Below are positions 45,033 to 53,703 of a stretch of DNA of 64,000 nucleotides, in pieces (position 1 is the first letter of the stretch; each line of letters starts with the position of its first letter). The stretch is taken from contig NZ_JABWRP020000017.1 in assembly GCF_014269035.2 (NCBI RefSeq), forward strand, positions 1 to 64,000, given 5' to 3'. The translations under genes and the position numbers were made by a program. The DNA comes from Pseudomonas vlassakiae. GTDB taxonomy: Bacteria; Pseudomonadota; Gammaproteobacteria; Pseudomonadales; Pseudomonadaceae. Below the pieces are notes generated by a model that worked only from the letters and a program-made list of their open reading frames with translations, was not told where the DNA came from and ran no database searches.

Positions 45033-45884
45033 ATGGCTTTGACCGTTAACACCAACACCACCTCTCTGGGCGTTCAGAAAAACCTGAACCGTGCTTCCGA
45101 TGCTCTGAGCACCTCGATGACCCGTCTGTCTTCCGGCCTGAAAATCAACAGCGCCAAAGACGACGCCGCCGGCCTGCAGATCGCTACCCGTATGACCTCG
45201 CAGATCCGCGGTCAGACCATGGCAATCAAGAACGCCAACGACGGTATCTCGGTTGCCCAGACCGCTGAAGGCGCGATGCAAGAGCAGACCAACATCCTGC
45301 AGCGTATGCGTGAACTGGCCGTCCAGTCGCGTAACGACACCAACAGCAAGGACGACCGCGACGCTCTGAACAAAGAGTTCGCCCAGATGTCCGACGAACT
45401 GAGCCGTATCGCCAAGTCCACCCAGCTGAACGGCAAGAACCTGCTGGACGGCAGCGCTGGCGTACTGACCTTCCAGGTTGGTTCCAACTCCGGTGCCAAC
45501 AACCAGATCAGCATCCGTCTGGACAGCGGTTTCGATGCCCAGACCCTGAGCGTCGACTCGGCCGCCATCGCCATCACCGGTTCGACCAGCGCCGAAGCTG
45601 AAGCCAGCATGAACGCTGCGCTGGACGCGATCGACAAGGCTCTGCAGACCATCAACACCACTCGTGCCGACCTGGGTGCTTCGCAGAACCGTCTGACCTC
45701 TACCGTCAACAACCTGCAGAACATCAACGAGAACGCCGAAGCCGCTCGTAGCCGTGTTCAGGACACCGACTTCGCTGCTGAAACTGCCCAGCTGACCAAG
45801 CAGCAGACCCTGCAGCAAGCTTCGACTTCGGTTCTGGCCCAGGCCAACCAGCTGCCTTCCGCTGTACTGAAACTGCTTCAGTAA
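45033..45884 (+). CDS. fliC: Flagellin
   Basis: This 283-residue flagellin is short. Conserved D0/D1 ends (MALTVNTNTTSLGVQKNLNR; TKQQTLQQASTSVLAQANQ) leave only about 70-80 variable residues in the middle. The flg22-type region lies at residues 30-51 (ending INSAKDDAAGLQIA). GAGGA precedes the ATG at 45033. The codon use is strikingly regular (AAC, GCC, CTG), as expected for a very highly expressed gene. It is the likely target of the neighbouring glycosyltransferases and is served by the FliS chaperone. Confidence 0.97.
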   Translation: MALTVNTNTTSLGVQKNLNRASDALSTSMTRLSSGLKINSAKDDAAGLQIATRMTSQIRGQTMAIKNANDGISVAQTAEGAMQEQTNILQRMRELAVQSRNDTNSKDDRDALNKEFAQMSDELSRIAKSTQLNGKNLLDGSAGVLTFQVGSNSGANNQISIRLDSGFDAQTLSVDSAAIAITGSTSAEAEASMNAALDAIDKALQTINTTRADLGASQNRLTSTVNNLQNINENAEAARSRVQDTDFAAETAQLTKQQTLQQASTSVLAQANQLPSAVLKLLQ

Positions 45885-45899
45885 TCGCTGATGGCGACC

Positions 45900-45937
45900 G
45901 GCGGGGGAGTGCACGTTGAGGCGCTTCCCCGCCTTTT
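45900..45937 (+). terminator. Terminator/attenuator after fliC
   Basis: GGCGGGGGAG pairs with CTTCCCCGCC (one wobble) and is followed by TTTT. It lies between fliC and flaG and would limit read-through. Confidence 0.65.
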
Positions 45938-45956
45938 CATTGCGAGGTGGTAAGTC

Positions 45957-46331
45957 ATGGACATGAGCGTCAAGCTGAACCTGTCCTACCCGACTGCTCG
46001 TCCGGCCGAACCGGCCGCCGACAAGCCGGTTGCGCGCACGGCTGAAGCGCCGCGTGGCAGTGGTATGCTGGAGGACAAGGCAGTCACGGCTGCCGAGCAG
46101 GCACACGATGCCGAAAAGGTGAAAAACGCCGTTTCGGAAATCGAGAAGTTTCTCAGTTCGACCCGACGCAACCTGGAGTTCTCCACTGATGAGGAATCCG
46201 GCAAGATCGTGGTCAAAGTCATCGCCAGCGAGACTGGAGAGCTGATTCGCCAGTTGCCCTCGGAAGAGGCCCTGCGAATCGCCCACAGCCTGAGCGATGT
46301 AAACAGTCTTTTGTTCGACGCCAAAGCCTGA
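45957..46331 (+). CDS. flaG: Flagellar filament-length protein FlaG
   Basis: This 124-residue protein has a disordered Ala/Pro/Glu N-terminal half and a conserved C-terminal FlaG domain (about 55-122, FSTDEESGKIVVKVIASETGELIRQLPSEEAL split by strands). It is found between fliC and fliD in pseudomonads and influences filament length. Confidence 0.93.
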   Translation: MDMSVKLNLSYPTARPAEPAADKPVARTAEAPRGSGMLEDKAVTAAEQAHDAEKVKNAVSEIEKFLSSTRRNLEFSTDEESGKIVVKVIASETGELIRQLPSEEALRIAHSLSDVNSLLFDAKA

Positions 46332-46411
46332 CCGGCGGCGAATGCCGGAAGGCGAGATTCATGTCAGTCTTGCAGGAGCAGGGCTGACGCTTCGAAAAGA
46401 GGGATAACGTT

Positions 46412-47821
46412 ATGGCGAGCACACTCGTTTCCAGTATCGGCCAAGGTACTGGTCTGAACATCACTGACATGGTCACTGCATTGGTCACCGCCGATACTGC
46501 CGCAAAAAAGGCGCAGATCACCCGGCAGACCAGCAACAACTCGGCCATGATTTCGGGTGTGGGCTCGCTGCGCAGTGCCCTCACCGCGTACCAGGACGCG
46601 ATGAAGAAGCTCAACGACCCGAAAGCGCCGTCGTTCAATGCTTATGCAGCGAAGTCGGCCAACGAGTCGGTGGTCAAGGTAACCGCAGGCAACACGGCAG
46701 TCGCCGGCAGCTACGACATCATGGTCAACAAGTTGGCCACTGGCTCCAAGGTGGCCAGCCAGTCGTTCGCCGGGGGCTCGACCTCGGCCATCAGCGCCGG
46801 CCAGCTCAGTGTCAGCCAGGGTGGCAACACCTGGAAGCTCGACATTGCCAGTGGTGCGACCCTGGAAAGCGTACGCGACCAGATCAACAAGGAGCTTGGC
46901 GTCCAGGGTATCTCGGCCAACATCGTCAACGGCGAAGGTGGTGCGCGCCTGGTGTTGAGCTCGACCACCACCGGTGCTGGCTCCGACCTGTCGCTCACCG
47001 GGATCCCCGAGCTGGAGATCGATGGCACCCAGCAGATGACCGCTGCCGGTGGCGCGGGCTACATCACCGGCCTGGCTCAGGATGCCGAGCTGACCATCGA
47101 CGGGCTGAAGGTGACCAGTGCCAAGAACACCGTCGACAGCGCCATCAGCGGCATGACCCTGGAACTCACCGGTACCACGCCGGTTGGCAGCACCACCGGG
47201 ACCAGCGTCACGGTGTCGGCGGACAACGATGGTTTGCAGAAGTCGATCCAGTCGTTCGTCGATGCCTACAACACTTTGCAGAAAGCCATCACCTCGTTGA
47301 CCTCGACCTCCAAGGATGCCAACGACAACCTGGTGCTCGGCCCGCTGACCAACGACCCTACCACCCGTTCGTTGGTCAACGATATCCGCAAGGTGCTCTC
47401 GGAAGTGGGGGCGGGCAGCCAACTGACCACCCTGAGCCAGCTGGGCATCAACACCACCAAGGATGGCACCCTGGAGTTCAACTCCACCAAGTTCACGGCT
47501 GCGATGAGCGACAAGAAGCTGGGTTCGGAAGTGCAGGAGTTGTTCACTGGCACCAACGGCATCTTCGATCGCATGAACAAGGCCATCGATCCCTACAACT
47601 CCAGCGATGGCAGCCTTGCCACACGCAAGGCCAGCCTGGACAAGGTCGCAAAGAACCTGGCTGACCAGCAGCTGGCATTGGACCGTCGCACCGAGTCGCT
47701 GACCGAGTCGCTGACCAAGAAGTTCGTGGCCATGGACACTGCGGTAGCCAAGCTCAATGCCCAGGCCAATCAGATCAAGTCGGTATTCGATGCGCTGAAC
47801 GCCCAGGCGAAGAACTCCTGA
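46412..47821 (+). CDS. fliD: Flagellar filament cap protein FliD
   Basis: This 469-residue protein caps the filament and helps fold flagellin at the tip. The FliD N-terminal domain (ISSIGQGTGLNI-like segment SSIGQGTGLNITDMVTALV) and C-terminal domain (about 220-450) with long helices are visible. A terminator follows the stop. Confidence 0.96.
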   Translation: MASTLVSSIGQGTGLNITDMVTALVTADTAAKKAQITRQTSNNSAMISGVGSLRSALTAYQDAMKKLNDPKAPSFNAYAAKSANESVVKVTAGNTAVAGSYDIMVNKLATGSKVASQSFAGGSTSAISAGQLSVSQGGNTWKLDIASGATLESVRDQINKELGVQGISANIVNGEGGARLVLSSTTTGAGSDLSLTGIPELEIDGTQQMTAAGGAGYITGLAQDAELTIDGLKVTSAKNTVDSAISGMTLELTGTTPVGSTTGTSVTVSADNDGLQKSIQSFVDAYNTLQKAITSLTSTSKDANDNLVLGPLTNDPTTRSLVNDIRKVLSEVGAGSQLTTLSQLGINTTKDGTLEFNSTKFTAAMSDKKLGSEVQELFTGTNGIFDRMNKAIDPYNSSDGSLATRKASLDKVAKNLADQQLALDRRTESLTESLTKKFVAMDTAVAKLNAQANQIKSVFDALNAQAKNS

Positions 47822-47856
47822 TCGGCATCGCGACGCGAAAACACGAGCAAAGCGAC

Positions 47857-47893
47857 AAAAGCCCGGCAGCGCCAGCAAGCGCGCCGGGCTTTT
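47857..47893 (+). terminator. Terminator after fliD
   Basis: AAAAGCCCGGC pairs exactly with GCCGGGCTTTT around a 15-base loop. Confidence 0.8.
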
Positions 47894-47904
47894 CGTTTTG
47901 CCGC

Positions 47905-47931
47905 TAAAGTTTTTTGACGTCTCGGCGATAC
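47905..47931 (+). promoter_or_regulatory. Sigma-28 (FliA) promoter of fliS-fliT
   Basis: TAAAGTTT, 11 bases, GGCGATAC, directly after the fliD terminator and 42 bases before the fliS ATG. Confidence 0.75.
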
Positions 47932-47973
47932 ACAGGGTACAAGCAACCTTTTTCGCAGCAACGAGGTAGATCC

Positions 47974-48369
47974 ATGAACCCGATGTTGGCCCTTCGGCAA
48001 TACCAGAAAGTCAACGGCGTGGCCCAGACATCCGAAGCCAGTCCTCACCGCCTGGTGCAGATGCTCATGCAGGGCGGGCTGGACCGCATGGCACAGGCCA
48101 AGGGTGCGATTGCGCGCAACGATATCGCCCAGAAAGGCATCCTGATCGGCAAGGCCATCGACATCATCGGCGGCCTGCGCGAGGGCCTGGATCTGGAAAA
48201 CCACGCCGACAGCCTGGCCGAACTGGACAGCCTGTACACCTACATGAGCCGCCGCCTGATCGAAGCCAACGCCAAGAGTGACCCGGCCATCATCGATGAA
48301 GTGGCGCGCCTGCTGATTACCGTCAAGGAAGGTTGGGACGCCATCGGCGAGCAGTCGTCGGCTTCCTGA
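47974..48369 (+). CDS. fliS: Flagellin export chaperone FliS
   Basis: This 131-residue helical protein binds the flagellin C-terminus in the cytoplasm and stops early polymerisation. It begins MNPMLALRQYQKVNGVAQ; ASPHRLVQMLMQGGLDRM is the family motif. ATG at 47974 has GAGGT upstream. Confidence 0.95.
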   Translation: MNPMLALRQYQKVNGVAQTSEASPHRLVQMLMQGGLDRMAQAKGAIARNDIAQKGILIGKAIDIIGGLREGLDLENHADSLAELDSLYTYMSRRLIEANAKSDPAIIDEVARLLITVKEGWDAIGEQSSAS

Positions 48370-48386
48370 GCCAGGAGGAGGGTGCC

Positions 48387-48683
48387 ATGAGCGATGTAAT
48401 CGCCCGAATCGAACAGACCCGCCGGTTGTTGCTGACGGCGCTGGAGAAGCGCGACTGGGATGCAGTGGGTGAACTGGACCTCGACTGCCGCTTGCGCATC
48501 AACGATGTGCTGGGCGAGGCGCACGGCCAGGAAGCCGACGTTCGCGACAGTCTTGAGCAATTGCTGGCCGTTTACCGGCAACTGATTGAAGTTGCAAGTG
48601 GGGAGCGTCAATCAATAGTCGACGAGATGACACAAATCCGTCAGGCGAAAAATGCCGCTAAGGTATACCATCTGTTCAGCTGA
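48387..48683 (+). CDS. fliT: FliT-like flagellar chaperone
   Basis: This 98-residue helical protein lies 17 bases after fliS with AGGAGGG ahead of its ATG. Its position and size fit FliT, the chaperone of the FliD cap; sequence conservation in this family is low. It begins MSDVIARIEQTRRLLLTALE. It is co-transcribed with fliS. Confidence 0.8.
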   Translation: MSDVIARIEQTRRLLLTALEKRDWDAVGELDLDCRLRINDVLGEAHGQEADVRDSLEQLLAVYRQLIEVASGERQSIVDEMTQIRQAKNAAKVYHLFS

Positions 48684-48695
48684 CCACAGATGTGC

Positions 48696-48735
48696 AAAAA
48701 GCCGGGCGCCATTAATTTGACTGCATCGGCTTTTT
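48696..48735 (+). terminator. Possible terminator after fliT
   Basis: AAAAAGCCG pairs with CGGCTTTTT around a 22-base loop. The loop contains the -35 of a possible fleQ promoter. Confidence 0.5.
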
Positions 48736-48745
48736 TGACTTTACT
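48717..48745 (+). promoter_or_regulatory. Possible sigma-70 promoter of fleQ
   Basis: TTGACT, 17 bases, TTTACT. The -10 matches TATAAT in four of six positions. FleQ tops the cascade and is expected to use sigma-70. Confidence 0.4.
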
Positions 48746-48850
48746 AGTGGCTGTTTTCGAATTCCAGACGTCCGAACACTGACCATTCAGTCGGAGATGT
48801 CGAGCATGCCCTGAAAAGGGCGCCGATATGACTAGGGAAGTTGCTATTGC

Positions 48851-50326
48851 ATGTGGCGTGAAACCAAGATTCTCCTGATCGATGACGACAGTGCACGCCG
48901 CCGCGATCTGGCGGTGGTCCTGAACTTTCTCGGCGAAGAAAACCTCCCTTGCTCCAGCCAGGACTGGCAGCAAGTCGTAGGGAGCTTGTCTTCGAGTCGT
49001 GAAGTGCTCTGCGTGCTGATCGGTACCGTCAATGCCCCGGGCAGTGTCCTTGGGTTGCTTAAGACAGTGGCTGGGTGGGATGAGTTCCTTCCGGTTTTGC
49101 TGATTGGTGAAATTTCTTCTGTGGAGTTCCCGGAAGAGCTGCGCCGTCGGGTCCTGTCCAACCTCGAAATGCCGCCGAGCTACAGCCAGTTGCTCGATTC
49201 GCTGCACCGTGCCCAGGTCTATCGCGAGATGTACGACCAGGCCCGGGAGCGCGGTCGTCAGCGCGAGCCCAACCTGTTCCGCAGCCTGGTTGGCACCAGC
49301 CGTGCCATCCAGCACGTGCGGCAGATGATGCAGCAGGTGGCCGATACCGACGCCAGCGTGTTGATCCTTGGCGAGTCCGGTACTGGCAAGGAGGTGGTCG
49401 CGCGTAACCTGCACTACCACTCCAAGCGCCGCGAAGCGCCGTTCGTGCCGGTCAACTGTGGGGCGATCCCTGCCGAATTGCTGGAAAGCGAACTGTTCGG
49501 CCATGAGAAGGGCGCCTTTACCGGCGCGATCACCAGCCGTGCCGGGCGCTTCGAGCTGGCCAATGGCGGTACGCTGTTCCTCGACGAGATCGGCGACATG
49601 CCGTTGCCGATGCAGGTCAAGCTGCTGCGTGTGCTGCAGGAACGCACCTTCGAGCGCGTGGGCAGCAACAAGACCCAGAGCATCGACGTGCGCATCATTG
49701 CGGCGACCCACAAGAACCTGGAAACCATGATCGAGGGTGGGACGTTCCGCGAAGACCTGTACTACCGCCTCAATGTGTTCCCGATCGAGATGGCGCCACT
49801 GCGCGAGCGTGTGGAAGACATCCCATTGCTGATGAACGAGCTGATCTCGCGCATGGAGCACGAGAAGCGCGGTTCGATCCGCTTCAACTCCGCCTCGATC
49901 ATGTCGCTGTGCCGGCATGGTTGGCCGGGCAACGTGCGGGAACTGGCCAACCTGGTCGAGCGCATGGCGATCATGCATCCGTATGGGGTGATCGGGGTGT
50001 CGGAGCTGCCGAAGAAGTTCCGTTACATCGATGACGAGGACGAGCAGCTGGTCGACAGCCTGCGCAGCGACCTCGAAGAGCGCGTGGCGATCAATGGCCA
50101 TGCGCCGAACTTCAGCAATCATGCGATGTTGCCGCCGGAGGGCCTGGACCTGAAGGACTACCTCGGTAGCCTCGAGCAGGGCCTGATCCAGCAGGCGCTG
50201 GACGATGCCAACGGTATCGTTGCGCGGGCGGCTGAACGTTTGCGCATTCGCCGGACCACCCTGGTCGAGAAGATGCGCAAATACGGCATGAGCCGCCAGG
50301 GCGGCGAGGATCAGGCGGAAGACTGA
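48851..50326 (+). CDS. fleQ: Flagellar master regulator FleQ, sigma-54 activator and c-di-GMP receptor
   Basis: This 491-residue enhancer-binding protein has a degenerate N-terminal receiver (1-125), an AAA+ domain (about 143-380) and a C-terminal Fis-type helix-turn-helix (about 445-478, VARAAERLRIRRTTLVEKM). Walker A GESGTGKE and the sigma-54 contact loop GAFTGA are intact. The LFRS motif near residue 143 is the known c-di-GMP binding site. FleQ activates the sigma-54 flagellar promoters listed here and, at high c-di-GMP, shifts to biofilm genes. Confidence 0.97.
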   Translation: MWRETKILLIDDDSARRRDLAVVLNFLGEENLPCSSQDWQQVVGSLSSSREVLCVLIGTVNAPGSVLGLLKTVAGWDEFLPVLLIGEISSVEFPEELRRRVLSNLEMPPSYSQLLDSLHRAQVYREMYDQARERGRQREPNLFRSLVGTSRAIQHVRQMMQQVADTDASVLILGESGTGKEVVARNLHYHSKRREAPFVPVNCGAIPAELLESELFGHEKGAFTGAITSRAGRFELANGGTLFLDEIGDMPLPMQVKLLRVLQERTFERVGSNKTQSIDVRIIAATHKNLETMIEGGTFREDLYYRLNVFPIEMAPLRERVEDIPLLMNELISRMEHEKRGSIRFNSASIMSLCRHGWPGNVRELANLVERMAIMHPYGVIGVSELPKKFRYIDDEDEQLVDSLRSDLEERVAINGHAPNFSNHAMLPPEGLDLKDYLGSLEQGLIQQALDDANGIVARAAERLRIRRTTLVEKMRKYGMSRQGGEDQAED

Positions 50327-50370
50327 TTGCGCTTGGGGTGCAGGGCTTGAGGTTGATGTTGGGGCGTGCA

Positions 50371-50416
50371 TCGAGCGCCGCCCGCGCGGCGCATCGCGGA
50401 TAAATCCGCTCCTACA
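50371..50416. repeat. REP element
   Basis: A TCGAGCGCCGCCCGCGCGGC element then GCGGATAAATCCGCTCCTAC. It lies in the 329-base gap between fleQ and fleS, which otherwise holds only the fleS promoter. Confidence 0.7.
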
Positions 50417-50585
50417 TCTGTTTCGGGCCAGTCACTCCTGTGAAGCCAACAGGGACCGCTTGTTGGCATGGCGATGCATCTCAGGGGGCGCTGATGCCGC
50501 TCCACCTGCCTCCAGTCATGCGCCAAGGCTGATCCTGTTGGCGGCACAGGACAGACTGGCCCGAAACAGAGCCAATCCCCCATCC

Positions 50586-50602
50586 CCGGCACGGCTATTG
50601 CT
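50586..50602 (+). promoter_or_regulatory. Sigma-54 promoter of fleSR
   Basis: CCGGCACGGCTATTGCT matches the -24/-12 consensus with one change, 54 bases before the fleS ATG. Confidence 0.75.
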
Positions 50603-50655
50603 ACACCGCTGGCAACACACCGTTTTTATGACGGTCAGCCACGCGAGAGAGCACG

Positions 50656-51873
50656 ATGCCCCAGGCCGCCCACTTTTCCCGAGTCCCTGATCCGCAGGGG
50701 CGTACCCCGGTCGAACAGGAGAGTCGACAGGGGCTGGACCAGGCATTCGCCCTGTTCGATCAGGTGTCCACCCAGCTCAACCAGTCCTACAGCATGCTCG
50801 AAGCCCGCGTCAGCGAGCTCAAGGGAGAGCTGGCGGTGGTCGGCCAGCAGCGCATGGCCGAACTGAACGAGAAGGAGCGCCTGGCCAACCGCCTGCAGAA
50901 CCTGCTCGACCTGCTGCCGGGCGGGGTGATCGTGATCGACGACCAGGGCCTGGTGCGAGAAGTCAACCCGGCAGCCTGTCAATTGCTCGGCGAGCCCCTG
51001 GTCGGCCAGCTGTGGCGCCAGGTGATTGCCCGCAGCTTCGCCCCGCGCAAGGATGATGGCCATGAGGTCTCGCTGCGTGATGGTCGGCGCCTGTCCATTG
51101 CCACGCGCTCGCTGGATGCTGAGCCCGGCCAGCTGGTGTTGCTCAACGACCTGACTGAAACCCGTCGCCTGCAGGATCAGCTGGCGCGCCATGAGCGCCT
51201 GTCGTCGCTGGGGCGCATGGTCGCCTCGCTGGCCCATCAGATCCGTACGCCGTTGTCGGCGGCCATGCTCTATGCCAGCCATCTGGCCGACAGCGAGCGT
51301 GAACTTGCGCCAGAAACCCGCCAGCGCTTCGCCGGCAGCCTCAAGGAGCGCTTGCACGAACTGGAGCACCAGGTACGCGACATGCTGGTGTTTGCCCGCG
51401 GCGAGCTGCCACTGGTTGATCGGTTGACCCCGAAGGGCCTGTTCCAGGCCCTGCAGCAAGCTGCCCAGGCCCATGTGCAAGGGCACGCGGTGCGCTGGCA
51501 ATGCGACTGCCACCTGGGTGAGTTGCTGTGCAATCGCGACACCCTGGTGGGCGCCTTGCTCAACCTGATCGAGAACGCTTTGCAGGCCAGCGACAGCCCG
51601 GCGCGGCTCAAGGTGCACCTGTTCCGTCGCCAGCACACCCTGCATCTGACCGTCAGCGATGCCGGCAGCGGTATCGATGCGCAGCTGCTGGGGCGCCTGG
51701 GTGAACCGTTCCTGACCACCAAGGCCACCGGTACCGGGCTCGGCTTGGCGGTGGTCAAGGCCGTGGTGCGTGCGCACCAGGGCACGCTTGCGCTGCGTTC
51801 GAAAGTCGGGCGTGGCACCTGTGTAAAGGTGGAGCTGCCGTTGATAAGCGGGCAGGCAGCGGAGGTCGTGTGA
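50656..51873 (+). CDS. fleS: Flagellar two-component sensor kinase FleS
   Basis: This 405-residue cytoplasmic histidine kinase has no transmembrane segment. A coiled-coil start is followed by PAS (about 75-160), HisKA (about 180-240, with the phospho-His in ASLAHQIRTPLSAAML) and HATPase (about 290-400; N box NLIENALQAS, G box GTGLGLAVVKAVV). It phosphorylates FleR to switch on mid-stage flagellar genes. It overlaps fleR as TGATG. Confidence 0.96.
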   Translation: MPQAAHFSRVPDPQGRTPVEQESRQGLDQAFALFDQVSTQLNQSYSMLEARVSELKGELAVVGQQRMAELNEKERLANRLQNLLDLLPGGVIVIDDQGLVREVNPAACQLLGEPLVGQLWRQVIARSFAPRKDDGHEVSLRDGRRLSIATRSLDAEPGQLVLLNDLTETRRLQDQLARHERLSSLGRMVASLAHQIRTPLSAAMLYASHLADSERELAPETRQRFAGSLKERLHELEHQVRDMLVFARGELPLVDRLTPKGLFQALQQAAQAHVQGHAVRWQCDCHLGELLCNRDTLVGALLNLIENALQASDSPARLKVHLFRRQHTLHLTVSDAGSGIDAQLLGRLGEPFLTTKATGTGLGLAVVKAVVRAHQGTLALRSKVGRGTCVKVELPLISGQAAEVV

Positions 51874-53249
51874 TGGCAATCAAGGTGCTGCTGGTCGAGG
51901 ACGACCGCGTGTTGCGCCAGGCGCTGGGCGATACCCTGGAAATCGGCGGGTTTGCCTTCGATGCGGTCGGCAGCGCCGAAGAGGCGCTGGAGGCGGTGGC
52001 GGGCGAGGCTTACAGCCTGGTGGTCAGTGACGTGAACATGCCGGGCATGGACGGTCATCAGTTGCTGGCCCAGCTACGACGGCAGCAGCCACAGTTGCCT
52101 GTGCTGTTGATGACCGCCCACGCGGCCGTCGAGCGCGCGGTGCAGGCCATGCGTGAGGGGGCTGCGGATTACCTGGTCAAGCCGTTCGAGCCCAAGGCGT
52201 TGCTGAGCCTGGTCGAGCGGCATGCCGCCGGGCGCCTGACGGCAGTCGACAGCGAGGGGCCGGTGGCGTGCGAGGCCGCCAGCCGGCAGCTGCTGGAGCT
52301 GGCAGCGCGTGTGGCCCGCAGCGACTCGACCGTGCTCATTTCCGGCGAATCGGGCACCGGCAAGGAAGTATTGGCGCGCTACATCCATCAGCAGTCGCCG
52401 CGGGCGGCGCAGCCATTCGTTGCTATCAACTGCGCGGCGATCCCGGACAACATGCTCGAGGCCACGCTGTTCGGCCACGAGAAGGGCGCTTTCACCGGGG
52501 CCATCGCTGCCCAGGCCGGCAAGTTCGAGCAGGCCGAGGGCGGCACCTTGCTGCTCGACGAGATCTCCGAAATGCCCCTTGGCCTGCAAGCCAAGTTGTT
52601 GCGGGTGCTGCAGGAGCGCGAGGTGGAGCGGGTCGGTGGGCGCAAGCCGATCACCCTGGACATCCGCGTGCTGGCTACCAGCAACCGCGACATGGCGGGC
52701 GAAGTGGCGGCGGGGCGCTTCCGCGAAGACCTGTATTACCGCCTTTCGGTGTTCCCGCTGGCCTGGCAGCCACTGCGCGAGCGTGCTGGCGATATCCTGC
52801 CGCTGGCCGAGCGCTTGCTCGCTCGCCACGTGGCGAAGATGAAGCATGCGCCGGTGCGGCTGTCTGCCGGGGCGCGTGCCTGTCTGCAGGCGCATGCCTG
52901 GCCGGGCAACGTGCGCGAGCTGGACAATGCTGTGCAGCGGGCGTTGATCCTGCAGCAGGGCGGGGTGATCGAGGCGGCAGATTTTTGTCTGGCAGGCGCC
53001 ATTCCATTGTCGGCTGCAGGGGTGGCCGCGGTTTCGCCATCGCCTGCACAGGTGACGCAGGACTCCGGTGGCCTGGGTGACGACATGCGTCGTCATGAAT
53101 TTCAGATGATCATCGACACCCTGCGCGCCGAGCGGGGGCGGCGCAAGGAAGCTGCCGAAAAGCTGGGCATCAGCCCGCGTACCTTACGCTACAAGCTGGC
53201 GCAGATGCGTGATGCCGGGCTCGATGTGGAAGCCAGCCTGTTCGGCTGA
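51873..53249 (+). CDS. fleR: Flagellar two-component response regulator FleR, sigma-54 activator
   Basis: This 458-residue regulator has a receiver (about 1-118, phospho-Asp in VVSDVNMPGMDG), an AAA+ domain (about 135-365, GESGTGKE, GAFTGA) and a Fis-type DNA-binding domain (about 415-450, RRKEAAEKLGISPRTLRYKL). ATG at 51873 sits seven bases after GGAGG; a GTG one codon earlier is also possible. With FleS it activates hook and basal-body operons. Confidence 0.96.
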   Translation: MAIKVLLVEDDRVLRQALGDTLEIGGFAFDAVGSAEEALEAVAGEAYSLVVSDVNMPGMDGHQLLAQLRRQQPQLPVLLMTAHAAVERAVQAMREGAADYLVKPFEPKALLSLVERHAAGRLTAVDSEGPVACEAASRQLLELAARVARSDSTVLISGESGTGKEVLARYIHQQSPRAAQPFVAINCAAIPDNMLEATLFGHEKGAFTGAIAAQAGKFEQAEGGTLLLDEISEMPLGLQAKLLRVLQEREVERVGGRKPITLDIRVLATSNRDMAGEVAAGRFREDLYYRLSVFPLAWQPLRERAGDILPLAERLLARHVAKMKHAPVRLSAGARACLQAHAWPGNVRELDNAVQRALILQQGGVIEAADFCLAGAIPLSAAGVAAVSPSPAQVTQDSGGLGDDMRRHEFQMIIDTLRAERGRRKEAAEKLGISPRTLRYKLAQMRDAGLDVEASLFG

Positions 53250-53278
53250 AACAGTCATTTATAAGTTTGCGGGGCGGG

Positions 53279-53295
53279 CTGGCACATGAGTTGCT
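53279..53295 (+). promoter_or_regulatory. Sigma-54 promoter of the fliEFGHIJ operon
   Basis: CTGGCACATGAGTTGCT is a strong -24/-12 box 61 bases before the fliE ATG. Confidence 0.9.
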
Positions 53296-53355
53296 AGTTC
53301 AGCGCTATCCGCCGCATGAGTGTCAAAAAAATGCGGCCGCCGGAGAGAGAAGGTC

Positions 53356-53688
53356 ATGAGCCAAGGTGTTGAATTCAATCGTCTGATGTTGGACATGCGG
53401 GCCATGCAGGCCGATGCCATGTCGTTGCCCAAAGCCACTGTCGCCCCCGAACTGGCGCCTGGCCAAAGCAGCTTTGCCGACATGCTTGGCCAGGCCATCG
53501 GCAAGGTCAACCAGACCCAGCAGGCGTCGACCCAGCTCGCCAATGCCTTCGAGATCGGCAAGAGCGGCGTGGACCTGACCGACGTGATGATTGCCTCGCA
53601 GAAAGCCAGTGTGTCCATGCAGGCATTGACCCAGGTACGCAACAAGCTGGTCCAGGCGTACCAGGACATCATGCAGATGCCGGTTTGA
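53356..53688 (+). CDS. fliE: Flagellar hook-basal body protein FliE
   Basis: This 110-residue protein joins the MS ring to the rod. The C-terminal half (GVDLTDVMIASQKASVSMQALTQVRNKL split by helices) is the conserved FliE part. ATG at 53356 with GAGAGAAGG upstream is preferred over an ATG at 53320. It starts fliEFGHIJ. Confidence 0.95.
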   Translation: MSQGVEFNRLMLDMRAMQADAMSLPKATVAPELAPGQSSFADMLGQAIGKVNQTQQASTQLANAFEIGKSGVDLTDVMIASQKASVSMQALTQVRNKLVQAYQDIMQMPV

Positions 53689-53703
53689 GGGCGGAAGTAA
53701 GTC

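Noticed and set aside
50615..50640. CTGGCAACACACCGTTTTT before fleS as the sigma-54 promoter
   Set aside because: It lacks the -12 GC; the site at 50586-50602 fits much better.
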